From Chloroflexota bacterium (GTDB lineage Bacteria; Chloroflexota; Anaerolineae; B4-G1): a DNA stretch of 35,050 nucleotides. Below are positions 15,042-23,345 of this stretch, one piece after another (position 1 is the first letter of the stretch; the number at the start of each line of letters is the position of its first letter). A program made the position numbers and the translations under genes. The DNA is taken from positions 1-35,050 of the forward strand of contig JAAZAN010000320.1 in assembly GCA_012514315.1 (NCBI GenBank). Direction: 5' to 3'. Below the pieces are notes generated by a model. It was not told where the DNA came from, did not search any database, and saw nothing but the letters and a program-made list of their open reading frames with translations.

Positions 15042-18000
15042 TTAGATGACCGTCACCTGTGCATCAGGGTTGCACCGTTTCAGTGCTAACGCGTTCTTCA
15101 TCGCTGTCGTGCAGCAAATCCGCGAACAGTAGCGCTCAGCGGGTCCCACACACAATATCATCGCGACTGAGCCCGGTACATCCTCCTCCGATGCCAACTT
15201 CTCCTCAAATTCCTGTTGAGTCACAATGCGGGCGTCGCTACCGTAGCCATATTCGGAGCCCCGATATTCAGCTCCCCCTGTAGCAACGATCGTCGCACCG
15301 TGTCGCACCTCAATCTCACCATCGCGCGAGCTCAACCAGGATGTGAAATTGCCCACGAATCCCGAGCTCCTCAACAACTCAGTCTCGAGATACACGCTGA
15401 TCAGCGCATGCGCCTGGACTTGACCAATCAGATCAGTCAGGTAGCTTTGCGCATCACGCCATACAATTCTGTGTTGCTCACCATCGCTCTGTTCAGAACC
15501 GTCGCATCTTACCAGATTCCGGAGCCTGCGAAGGTTGCCGCCCAGACATTCAGCGCGCTCAACCAACTGCACCGGGAAACCTTGATCGGCCAATGTGAGC
15601 GCGGCTGTCATGCCGGCAACACCTCCGCCGATCACAAGCACACTCTTCTCCACCGCTACCTCAGTCTTGTGAAGGGGTTCGAGAAAGGTGGCCTTAGCCA
15701 CTCCCATTCGCACCAGGTCCTTCGCCTTCGCCGTCGCTTCATTCCACATCTCGGGATGGACCCAGGAGCACTGATTGCGAATGTTGACCATCTGGAACAT
15801 GCCAGGATTGAGCCCGGCCTGGCGCACGCTGTCCTGGAACATCAACTCGTGGGTCAGTGGCGTGCACGACGCCACAACAACCCGGTTCAGCGCCAGATCT
15901 CGCACAGTATCGGTGATCCGCCGGATCGAATCCTGTGAACACGTATACAGACTACTCTCCGCGTGAACCACACCGTGCAGTGTGGACGCATATTCCGTCA
16001 CGGCTGGAACATCCAGAAACCCACCGATGTTAGCCCCGCAGTGACAGACGAACACACCAATGCGCATTGCCTCGGACGCCACATCCCGTTCCGCTGGATA
16101 GAGAGCCTCTTGTGTGCGCGTCCACCGGCTTGAGGACAACCACCTTCCAACCACTCCCGCCGCGGCACTGGCATCAACCACGGACTCCGGAATGTCCTTT
16201 GGCTCCCTAAACGGTCCGACCGCCACAATCCCTTCGCGTGTGGTCAGCAGTGGATCGAAAGGCTGCGTTCGACAGAACCCGTGCTCATCTAGCTCTACGC
16301 CCAGTCGCTGTCCCAGCTCTCTCGCTCCTTGCCCGATCTCCATGCCGACGGACAGGACTATCAGATCGAATGTCTCATCCACAATGCCGTCGCGCGAATC
16401 CGGCACGTACCGCAGGATGAGATCGTGGGTCAATGGGTCCTCACGAACATTCGAGACCCGGCAGCGAGTGTACTGAATACCATAGCGATCGCGAGCCCGC
16501 TGATAGTACTCATAGTAGCCCTTGCTGAACGCCCGCATATCCATCATGAACACGTGTACTTCGGTGCCCGGCTCGTGCTCACACGCCATGATCGCTTCTT
16601 TCGTCGCATACATGCAGCAGATAGCCGAACAATAGTCGTGCGTCCGGTCCCGCGAACCTATACACTGCAGAAAAGCGATCTTCCGGGGCGTCTGCCCATC
16701 GGAGGGTCGTCGCACATGCCCGCTTGTCGGCCCAGAAGCACTCAACAGCCTCTCAAACTGCAACGCGGTAACCACATTCGGGTATCGGCCCCACCCAAAC
16801 TCGGTCGCTCCCTCAGCGTGGTAGATCTCGTAGCCAGGAGCCAGCACAATCGCTCCAACTGCCACCTCGGAGATCTGTTCCACTGCATTGTGATCAATCG
16901 CATCCGCCTGACAGGTATACCAGCAACTGAGGCACTCGGAGCAGATCCCACATGCCAGACACCTGGCCGCTTCTGCCTGAGCCTGCTCGTCACTGTAGCC
17001 AGTCTCCACCTCCGCGAAGCTTCCCCATCGTTGATCTACAGGGAGTTCAGGCACAGGAACTCGTGGAGTCACTCGCACTTCCCCTCGATCGATCCGTTCC
17101 TGAATCTCGGTCTGACTCAACTCGACGACTGGCAGTTCGGGAGGCAACTCAGGCTCAAGCTCCTCTCCCCGCAGATAGCGATGGATCGACTCAGCAGCTC
17201 GATGGCCCGACGCAACAGCCTCAATAACAAACGCCGTACCCGTAATCGCGTCACCCGCAGCGAAGACTCCAGGCCGGGTGGCAGCGAGCGTGTTGGGATT
17301 GACAGCGATCGTCTGTTGTTCAGTTATCCCAACACCAGCGCTCTTGGGAATGAAGGCGAGTCCCGCACGCTGTCCCACAGAGAAGATAACGTTGTCACAC
17401 GGGACGACGTGTTCAGACCCCGGCACCAGAACCGGTCTCCGCCGCCCCGTCTCGTCCGGCAATCCTTGCTCGGTATGCACAAGCTTGATGGCTGTAGCTT
17501 GCCCGCCTTCCTCCGCCAGGATCTCCACCGGCGCAACTTGCCAGTGGAAGACAATGCCCTCCTCCACCGCATGGCGCATCTCCTCGCTGTCCGCTGTCGC
17601 TTCTTCGTGCGTGCGCCGATAGTAGACGTCCACACCTGCACCAAGACGGACGGCAGTGCGCGCAACATCCATAGCTACATCCCCAGCTCCGATAACCGCC
17701 ACTCGTCTGCCCAGAGGTGGCGGTCTGCCAAGTCGAACGTCCCGCAGGAAAGCGGTGTTAGTCAACACACCGTCCAGGTTCGCCCCAGGGATCGCTGGTC
17801 GTATTCCTTCGTGAGCACCGACGGCTATGAGCACTGCGCTGAACCCCTCCTCAAGGACGCTATCCAGGCGGTCCACGCGCGTGTTCAAACGCAGCTCAAC
17901 CCCCAAGTCAAGGATATCCTGCACCTCTCGGTCCACAATCTCCGCCGGCAAACGGTATTCCGGAACCCCGACCCGCAGCATTCCGCCTGCGACAGGCAGG

Positions 18001-18851
18001 GCCTCAAAGACCGTGGTCGCATATCCCAGCTTGCACAGGTCTTGAGCAGCGGTCAACCCACACGGACCAGCTCCGATGATGGCCACCCGTTCGGAGAACT
18101 TACGCTCAATGGGCGTAGCGATCTTCCTGGGGCCAGCGTATACCTTGTCGGTAACGAACCGCTTCAACCCGTGGATGTTGATCGGATCATCCAACTTGGC
18201 CCGATTGCAGGCATCCTCGCAGCGATGGTTGCATATCCGACCACAGATTCCAGGAAACGGATTATCCTCCTTGATGACTCGCAGAGCATCCTCATACCGG
18301 CCCTCACGAATCAGCGCGATGTATCCTTGGGCCCGCTGTCCTGACGGGCAGGCATCACGACAAGGTGATACTCCTCGCTTCTCGAGGGCATACGCATTGG
18401 GCACTGCCTGTGGATACAACTTGTAAGCGGCCTTCTGAACAGCCAGCCCTTCATCGAAACGCCCTGGGATGATCACAGGGCACACATCGGCACAATCACC
18501 GCATCCGGTGCACTTATCCAGATCGACGTACCGCGGGCGAGTGCGCACTCGAACCCGGAAATCACCAACATCGCCCCTGACGCTGAGAACCTCACTGTCG
18601 ACCAAGAGCTCGATGTTTCGGTGACGCCCGCAGTCAACCAACTTGGGGCTGACGATACACATCGCGCAGTCGTTGGTCGGAAACGTCTTGTCGAGCTGCG
18701 CCATATGGCCGCCGATGGCCGACTTGGTCTCAACCAGATGTACTTTGTAGCCCGCCTCAGCCAGGTCCAGTGCAGACTGGATCCCCGCAATGCCGCCACC
18801 GACAACCAGCACAGCGCCAACTGGATCTACAAGCCCATTCGCGTGTTGCAT
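15042..18851 (-). CDS. hdrA: HdrA1: double HdrA with inserted GltD/NfnB-like NAD(P)H module, ended early by TAA
   Basis: A 1269-residue flavo-Fe-S protein. Order: HdrA-type FAD fold (VLVVGGGIAGIQ, 14-25); ferredoxin motif CTGCGDCADVCP (114-125); inserted DPYD/GltD-type Fe-S domain (about 164-215, CGRICNHRCEDAC); second FAD fold (VAIIGAGPCG, 256-265); NAD(P)H fold (VAVIGAGDVA, 384-393); Cys-rich CLACGICSECLSC (631-643); return to HdrA (660-905); then a canonical HdrA starting IGVFVCHCGANIGG (931-944) with a third flavin fold (VLVIGGGVAG, 1071-1080). The stop TAA lies where HdrA2 has Tyr (TAC), and homology continues in frame to 14337. The insert suggests NAD(P)H delivers electrons directly to the complex. 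ATG has GAGGGG upstream. Cotranscribed with mvhD2 before it and mvhD1 after it. Confidence 0.9.
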   Translation of the reverse strand: MQHANGLVDPVGAVLVVGGGIAGIQSALDLAEAGYKVHLVETKSAIGGHMAQLDKTFPTNDCAMCIVSPKLVDCGRHRNIELLVDSEVLSVRGDVGDFRVRVRTRPRYVDLDKCTGCGDCADVCPVIIPGRFDEGLAVQKAAYKLYPQAVPNAYALEKRGVSPCRDACPSGQRAQGYIALIREGRYEDALRVIKEDNPFPGICGRICNHRCEDACNRAKLDDPINIHGLKRFVTDKVYAGPRKIATPIERKFSERVAIIGAGPCGLTAAQDLCKLGYATTVFEALPVAGGMLRVGVPEYRLPAEIVDREVQDILDLGVELRLNTRVDRLDSVLEEGFSAVLIAVGAHEGIRPAIPGANLDGVLTNTAFLRDVRLGRPPPLGRRVAVIGAGDVAMDVARTAVRLGAGVDVYYRRTHEEATADSEEMRHAVEEGIVFHWQVAPVEILAEEGGQATAIKLVHTEQGLPDETGRRRPVLVPGSEHVVPCDNVIFSVGQRAGLAFIPKSAGVGITEQQTIAVNPNTLAATRPGVFAAGDAITGTAFVIEAVASGHRAAESIHRYLRGEELEPELPPELPVVELSQTEIQERIDRGEVRVTPRVPVPELPVDQRWGSFAEVETGYSDEQAQAEAARCLACGICSECLSCWYTCQADAIDHNAVEQISEVAVGAIVLAPGYEIYHAEGATEFGWGRYPNVVTALQFERLLSASGPTSGHVRRPSDGQTPRKIAFLQCIGSRDRTHDYCSAICCMYATKEAIMACEHEPGTEVHVFMMDMRAFSKGYYEYYQRARDRYGIQYTRCRVSNVREDPLTHDLILRYVPDSRDGIVDETFDLIVLSVGMEIGQGARELGQRLGVELDEHGFCRTQPFDPLLTTREGIVAVGPFREPKDIPESVVDASAAAGVVGRWLSSSRWTRTQEALYPAERDVASEAMRIGVFVCHCGANIGGFLDVPAVTEYASTLHGVVHAESSLYTCSQDSIRRITDTVRDLALNRVVVASCTPLTHELMFQDSVRQAGLNPGMFQMVNIRNQCSWVHPEMWNEATAKAKDLVRMGVAKATFLEPLHKTEVAVEKSVLVIGGGVAGMTAALTLADQGFPVQLVERAECLGGNLRRLRNLVRCDGSEQSDGEQHRIVWRDAQSYLTDLIGQVQAHALISVYLETELLRSSGFVGNFTSWLSSRDGEIEVRHGATIVATGGAEYRGSEYGYGSDARIVTQQEFEEKLASEEDVPGSVAMILCVGPAERYCSRICCTTAMKNALALKRCNPDAQVTVI

Positions 18852-18940
18852 GCGCGCCCCTCACGATACCTGCAGATTGGTGATTACGTTGAGGCGGCAA
18901 TGATGCGAGCTCCTTGTTTCGATAGTGCGCTGCGACGAGA

Positions 18941-19438
18941 TCAACCCATCGACTTTCTCAACGGGTTGGGCCCCAACTCCTTAATACGCTCAGACATCTC
19001 CCGAATGGCCGTGGCATATGTCACACCCATGCCTCCGGTCACGAAGTACATCTCTAGCCTCTCACTTCCCAAACCGATCTGATCCAACAACTTCTGCGTG
19101 TACGCCACCCGGGCTTGCGCGCGCTTATTGCCGTTCACGTGATGGCAATTGCCAATCGGACAACCCACCACACAGACTCCATCGGCCCCTTGCTCGAAGG
19201 CCTCCAGCAGGTAGCGGGCGTCCACCTTGCCCGTGCAAGGGAGCTTCACGATCTTGATACCGGCAGGATACTGTGCACGCAACGCCCCTGCCGTGTCGGC
19301 CGACATATATGCACAGTAGATGCACGTGAAGACTGTGATCTCCGGCACAAACTCATTGCCCAATGCAGCCGCTTCACCAGCGGAAGGTGGGTTGAGCTGT
19401 TCTTGTGGCAGCGCCTCGTTCTGTTTGTTGACTACCAT
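18941..19438 (-). CDS. mvhD: MvhD-like [2Fe-2S] protein, Cys version
   Basis: A 165-residue member of the MvhD/FrhD family, an electron-transfer partner of HdrA. The conserved core is intact: FTCIYCAYMSADTAGALR, KLPCTGKVDARYLLEAFEQ, GADGVCVVGCPIGNCHH and a C-terminal ERIKELGPNPL. It carries about 35 extra N-terminal residues compared with mvhD1. It serves as the internal control showing that the UGA in mvhD1 occupies a Cys position. It starts 14 bp after hdrA2, with AAGGTAAGG as ribosome binding site, and is followed 89 bp later by hdrA1. No hydrogenase large or small subunit lies in the window, so the electron source is not a neighbouring Mvh hydrogenase. Confidence 0.92.
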   Translation of the reverse strand: MVVNKQNEALPQEQLNPPSAGEAAALGNEFVPEITVFTCIYCAYMSADTAGALRAQYPAGIKIVKLPCTGKVDARYLLEAFEQGADGVCVVGCPIGNCHHVNGNKRAQARVAYTQKLLDQIGLGSERLEMYFVTGGMGVTYATAIREMSERIKELGPNPLRKSMG

Positions 19439-19452
19439 GGCACCTTACCTTG

Positions 19453-22400
19453 TTAGCTACTCACTTCCACATCAGCCCAAGCGCCCAGTGGCAACCGAAT
19501 GATCTGGTCATCGCGGTATGAGACCAGTTGGATCGCCTTGGCGGGACACTCCGCTGTACACGTGCCACAGCCTGTGCACAGCGATTGATTGATGTAGGCC
19601 GCCCCCTTGATGCGCCCTACTCCCAGGTCCTCGTAACGTATTTTGGGAATCTCAAACGGACAGGTGCGCACACAGGTAAGACACCCAACACACTTGTCCT
19701 GATCGACCACAGAAACCACACCGCCCAGAAACAGCCGCGGCGTTGCCAAGATCGTGATAGCGCGACCCGCTGCGGCCTGGGCATTTGTGATACACTCCTC
19801 AATGAACTTCGGATAGTGAGCCATTCCACACACAAAAACACCCTCACGGCGAAAGTCCATCGGTCGCATCTTGAGGTGGGACTCCAGGAAGAACCCCTCC
19901 GTCGAAAGCGGCACATCCAGTATCTCGGCCAGTAGCTCAGTACCTTCGGACGGTTCGATGGCCATGCTCAGCGACAGCAGCCCAGGATGGAGCACAATCT
20001 CCTGTCGCAGCGAAGGCTCGAACACACGGACCTCCAACGCTCCCTGGCTGTCAACAGCGACCTGTGGCAGCGCGTCGTCGGAATAGCGGATGAAGACAAT
20101 ACCTCGCTCGCGCGCCTCGGTGTAGAACGCCTCCCGGAAACCATATGTGATGATATCCTTGTACAGGACAACCACTCGACAGTTTGGATTCAACAGCTTG
20201 ATCCGAATCGCATTCTTCATCGTATTGGTGCAGCATGTCCGACTGCAGTATTCAACCTCACCCGGACGCCGGACGCACTGGATGAACACGACCTCTTCCA
20301 GCTCGGTGATCTCTTCCGGTCGATGTGTGATGATTTCCTCTAGATCAAACGAGGTCACCACGCGTGGGTCCTGTCCCAGCAGATAGACATCACCGCGCCA
20401 TTCGCGTCCGCCTGTGGCAACAACGGTGGTCGCGTGTTCAACGATCACCTCACCAGTCAGCGTCTGCACCGTCGAGCGGAACTCCCCCACACTCCCCTGA
20501 TGGGCAACGACTTCAGCCTGCATCAACACATCGATGCGTTGATGGCCAAGCACCCGATTGGTCAGATCGCGCAACAAACGCTGAGGATTATCACCCTCAG
20601 CGACGTAGTAGATATTCTGCAGGTTGCCCCCCAGCCCAGCGTCGCGCTCGACAAGCGTGACATCATATCCCGCGTCGGCGATGTTCAGAGCCGCCGTCAT
20701 GCCTGACACACCGCCCCCGATAACAAGCGCTCGTCGAACCGGCTCAATCGACTGCTTGTGCACCTGTTCAGCCAGAACGGCACGGGCGATGGCAAGGCGA
20801 AGCAGCTCCTTGGCCTCCCGTGTGGCGCCTGCTGGATCGTGGACATGGATCCAGGCACAGTGCTCGCGGATATTCGCCATGCTCATCAGGTAAGGATTTA
20901 GACCGGCCTGACGGACGACACGCTGGAACAACGCCTCATGCGTTCGGTGACTGCAGGCCGCCACAACCACACGATTCATCCCGTGCGACTCAATCGAACG
21001 CTGCAACTCCTCCTGTCCCTCGGACAGACATGCGTAGTCCAGTTGCTCAACGTGAACAACCCCGGGCAAGGCACTCACGTACCGCGCAACCACGTCTGTG
21101 TCCACCACACCGGCGATTGAGGGATAACAGCGGCAGATATACACTCCCACACGCGGCTCCTCGCCCGACACATCGCGCTCCGGTGGCAGGTGATTGGATG
21201 CTGAGAAGAACGGGTACTCACGGCCGTAGGCTTGAGTGCCCAACTCACTGGACAGCAGCCTCATCACATCGCCGGCGGCTCCGGTAGCATCCAGGATCGT
21301 CTCCGATATCTCCTTGGGTGAGGAGAAAGTCCCACAGACATAGATTCCCGGCCGGCTGGTCTCAAGCGGTGCGAACTTATCTGTCGCGCAAAAACCATAG
21401 GTGTTCAGCTCGATGTTCAGCAAGCTTGCCAGGTCATCGGCGTCCTTCGGCGGAAGAGAGCCCACCGACAACACTACGAGATCGAAACGACTCTCCGTGA
21501 ATTTCCCGCTCTCATCCGGGTAGCGCAGGATTAGATCATGCGTCTCTGTGTCCTCACGGACCGCTGAGATTCTGCAGCGCGTGTACTCGACGTGATAGTC
21601 CTCGCGAGCCTCATCGTAGTAGACACTGAACTCCTTGCTAAACGCTCGCTCGTCCATCTGGAAGATCTGGCAATGGACATCCGGAACGCGTTGCTTAGCC
21701 AGAATGGCCTCTTTTGTCGCATACATGCAGCAAATGGAGGAGCAGTATGGATGGCGACTGTCACGCGACCCAACACACTGCAGCCACGCGATCCGCTTCG
21801 GCAGCTCACCGTCGGACGGCCGCATCACAATGCCCTCGGTCGGACCCGAGCGGCTCGCCAGACGCTCGTACTGCATCGAAGTAATCACATTGGGGAACCG
21901 TCCATATCCCAGTTCCTCATACTCATGTGGGTCAGTGAGTTCGTAGCCGAGCGACAGGATAATCGCACTGACATTGAGGCAGTGCTCAACGGCATCCTGA
22001 TTCAGATCTACAGCACCCGTCGGGCAGATCGATTCACAAAGCCGACAGGTATCGCATCGTGGCACTTTGTCGACGATGTATGTATCAGGAAGTGCTCGAG
22101 GGGCCATCTTGTAGATTGCCTTGCGCACTGAAAGCCCCATCTCGAAAGGGCTCGGCAATGCCACAGGGCAGACCCCGTCGCACAGGCCACAGTTGACACA
22201 TCGATCGGCATCCACGTAGGTGGGACGCTGCCTCAAAGCGACAGTGAAGTCGCCGGCGTAGCCCTCCACGTTGAGCAGGTCTGTGTTGGTGAGAATCCGG
22301 ATATTGGGGTGCAGATTGTTGTCCAGCAGCGCCGGTGAGATGACGGGACGCGTGCACCCGTACCCATGATCCCCCGTACCCCGGCAGAGCACACAGTCGT

Positions 22401-22563
22401 GCGTGGGGAACATGTACCCAAGTTGTGCCACCCGCCCACCAAGCCAAGGCGTTGACTCCACCAGACAGACATTCAGACCAGCTTCAGCGAGCTCAACCGC
22501 CGAACGCTGCCCTCCAACTCCGCCCCCGACAACCAGTACAGACCGAACGGCCTCTTTCTGCAT
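19453..22563 (-). CDS. hdrA: HdrA2: double-module HdrA-like flavo-iron-sulfur protein
   Basis: A 1036-residue protein made of an N-terminal HdrA-like half and a canonical HdrA. The N-half has an FAD fold (SVLVVGGGVGGQ), ferredoxin motifs CVNCGLCDGVCP and CDTCRLCESICP, and IAWLQCVGSRDSRHPYC. The C-half begins VGVYICRCYPSIAG, has a second FAD fold (ALVIGGGVSGM), CVGCLTCVRTCPFE and CTGCGTCTAECPAK. HdrA carries the bifurcating FAD in methanogen and acetogen complexes. In the C-half start the usual CxCG is CRCY. ATG at 22563 has GAGGAG about 10 nt upstream; a TTG ten codons earlier is possible. It lacks the NAD(P)H insert of HdrA1 and is the first gene after a promoter at 22644-22671. Confidence 0.92.
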   Translation of the reverse strand: MQKEAVRSVLVVGGGVGGQRSAVELAEAGLNVCLVESTPWLGGRVAQLGYMFPTHDCVLCRGTGDHGYGCTRPVISPALLDNNLHPNIRILTNTDLLNVEGYAGDFTVALRQRPTYVDADRCVNCGLCDGVCPVALPSPFEMGLSVRKAIYKMAPRALPDTYIVDKVPRCDTCRLCESICPTGAVDLNQDAVEHCLNVSAIILSLGYELTDPHEYEELGYGRFPNVITSMQYERLASRSGPTEGIVMRPSDGELPKRIAWLQCVGSRDSRHPYCSSICCMYATKEAILAKQRVPDVHCQIFQMDERAFSKEFSVYYDEAREDYHVEYTRCRISAVREDTETHDLILRYPDESGKFTESRFDLVVLSVGSLPPKDADDLASLLNIELNTYGFCATDKFAPLETSRPGIYVCGTFSSPKEISETILDATGAAGDVMRLLSSELGTQAYGREYPFFSASNHLPPERDVSGEEPRVGVYICRCYPSIAGVVDTDVVARYVSALPGVVHVEQLDYACLSEGQEELQRSIESHGMNRVVVAACSHRTHEALFQRVVRQAGLNPYLMSMANIREHCAWIHVHDPAGATREAKELLRLAIARAVLAEQVHKQSIEPVRRALVIGGGVSGMTAALNIADAGYDVTLVERDAGLGGNLQNIYYVAEGDNPQRLLRDLTNRVLGHQRIDVLMQAEVVAHQGSVGEFRSTVQTLTGEVIVEHATTVVATGGREWRGDVYLLGQDPRVVTSFDLEEIITHRPEEITELEEVVFIQCVRRPGEVEYCSRTCCTNTMKNAIRIKLLNPNCRVVVLYKDIITYGFREAFYTEARERGIVFIRYSDDALPQVAVDSQGALEVRVFEPSLRQEIVLHPGLLSLSMAIEPSEGTELLAEILDVPLSTEGFFLESHLKMRPMDFRREGVFVCGMAHYPKFIEECITNAQAAAGRAITILATPRLFLGGVVSVVDQDKCVGCLTCVRTCPFEIPKIRYEDLGVGRIKGAAYINQSLCTGCGTCTAECPAKAIQLVSYRDDQIIRLPLGAWADVEVSS

Positions 22564-22643
22564 CGATGATCTTCTCCTCGAATGCGATGTCAATTGTGCG
22601 CATCTCGTCCATCTGGCCCGCCTGTGGCACGAGATATCGCTGA

Positions 22644-22671
22644 ATTCTACCCAGATTCAGCGCTCCGTCAA
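22644..22671 (-). promoter_or_regulatory. promoter of the hdrA2-metVF gene block
   Basis: Minus-strand TTGACG (22671-22666) and TAGAAT (22649-22644) are separated by 16 bp; each differs from consensus at one base. It lies between the terminator-like hairpin behind the acetyltransferase gene and the hdrA2 start, leaving a leader of roughly 75 nt. Confidence 0.55.
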
Positions 22672-22692
22672 TGGATTGCTCCATATACCAAG

Positions 22693-22722
22693 AACCCTGG
22701 CCCGCTGGGTGCGGGCCAGGTT
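22693..22722 (-). terminator. hairpin ending the acs-folD-GNAT unit
   Basis: AACCCTGGCCCGC (22693-22705) pairs with GCGGGCCAGGTT (22711-22722), a 12-bp GC-rich stem with one bulged C and a 5-nt loop. It lies 16 bp after the GNAT stop. Only a short T-containing tail (TTCTTGG) follows, so it is an imperfect intrinsic terminator, but the promoter just beyond supports a transcription boundary. Confidence 0.6.
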
Positions 22723-22737
22723 GGCGCACAATCGAGA

Positions 22738-23310
22738 CTAGAACTCCCCTGAGCTATCGACAAGCGGCAGCACAAACACTGCCATATCCATGGTCTTCCC
22801 AGCGCTGGTGATGAAGAAGTCCAGTAGCGTCACGGCATGACGGAATCCCAGCTCCTGGATCGCCTTGATTACTTGATACTGTGTGCTCACCACCTCAATG
22901 TACAGGTACTGCAACCCCAGCATCCTCGCGATGTCGGTCAGGCTGCACAGCATCAGCGTGCCAATGCCCCGCCGCCGATACGCCTCATCGAGAAACAGGC
23001 GCACCCAGGCCAAATGGCGATGATAGCGCTTCCCAAAGTGCAGCGTGAAATCGCCCACGACGCGACCGTCCACAATCGCCACGAGAGGGTAGACCTTGCG
23101 CAGGTCGAGATGATCGACCCAGCTTCCAACCACAGCCGGATCCCTCGCGTCATCACGGAAGTATTCCAGGTCCTCGTCCGAGGCTCTGGAGAAAAGGTCG
23201 ATGAGACCCTGGCGGTCCTCCTTCGCCAATGGACGCAAGAGAACCCTGGACCCATCTGGAAGTGTCTTCACTTGCCGGAAACGCGCCAACTGCGCCCAGA
23301 CGTCGCCCAT
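22738..23310 (-). CDS. GNAT-family N-acetyltransferase
   Basis: A 190-residue acetyl-CoA-dependent transferase. The acetyl-CoA pyrophosphate-binding motif is RRRGIG (112-117) after VRLFLDEAY, and the N-terminal strand LRPLAKEDRQGL is typical of the family. The substrate is unknown. It follows the CBS-ACT gene by 35 bp, with AAGGGGG about 10 nt upstream of its ATG, and is the last gene before a terminator-like hairpin. Its place at the end of an acetyl-CoA synthesis operon suggests, as inference only, protein or metabolite acetylation that responds to acetyl-CoA. Confidence 0.8.
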   Translation of the reverse strand: MGDVWAQLARFRQVKTLPDGSRVLLRPLAKEDRQGLIDLFSRASDEDLEYFRDDARDPAVVGSWVDHLDLRKVYPLVAIVDGRVVGDFTLHFGKRYHRHLAWVRLFLDEAYRRRGIGTLMLCSLTDIARMLGLQYLYIEVVSTQYQVIKAIQELGFRHAVTLLDFFITSAGKTMDMAVFVLPLVDSSGEF

Positions 23311-23345
23311 AACCTCAGACCCCCTTGCCGGACGATGGCCGGCAC

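Noticed and set aside
15042..15044. recoding of the hdrA1 stop as an extra amino acid, by analogy with the mvhD1 UGA
   Set aside because: The codon is TAA, which is not used for Sec (UGA) or Pyl (UAG). Mutation, sequence error or a true gene split are better explanations.
16329..18344. 671-codon open frame on the plus strand opposite hdrA1
   Set aside because: It lies entirely antisense to well-supported flavin and Fe-S domains of hdrA1, has no recognisable domain, and its residues (rich in Arg, Ser, His, Pro) look like a complement of GC-biased codons.
22493..22684. small minus-strand frame (about 63 codons, MEQSIDGALNLGRIQRY...) across the hdrA2 start
   Set aside because: The composition is protein-like, but it has no ribosome binding site, overlaps the hdrA2 start in another frame, and contains the likely hdrA2 promoter within its own codons.
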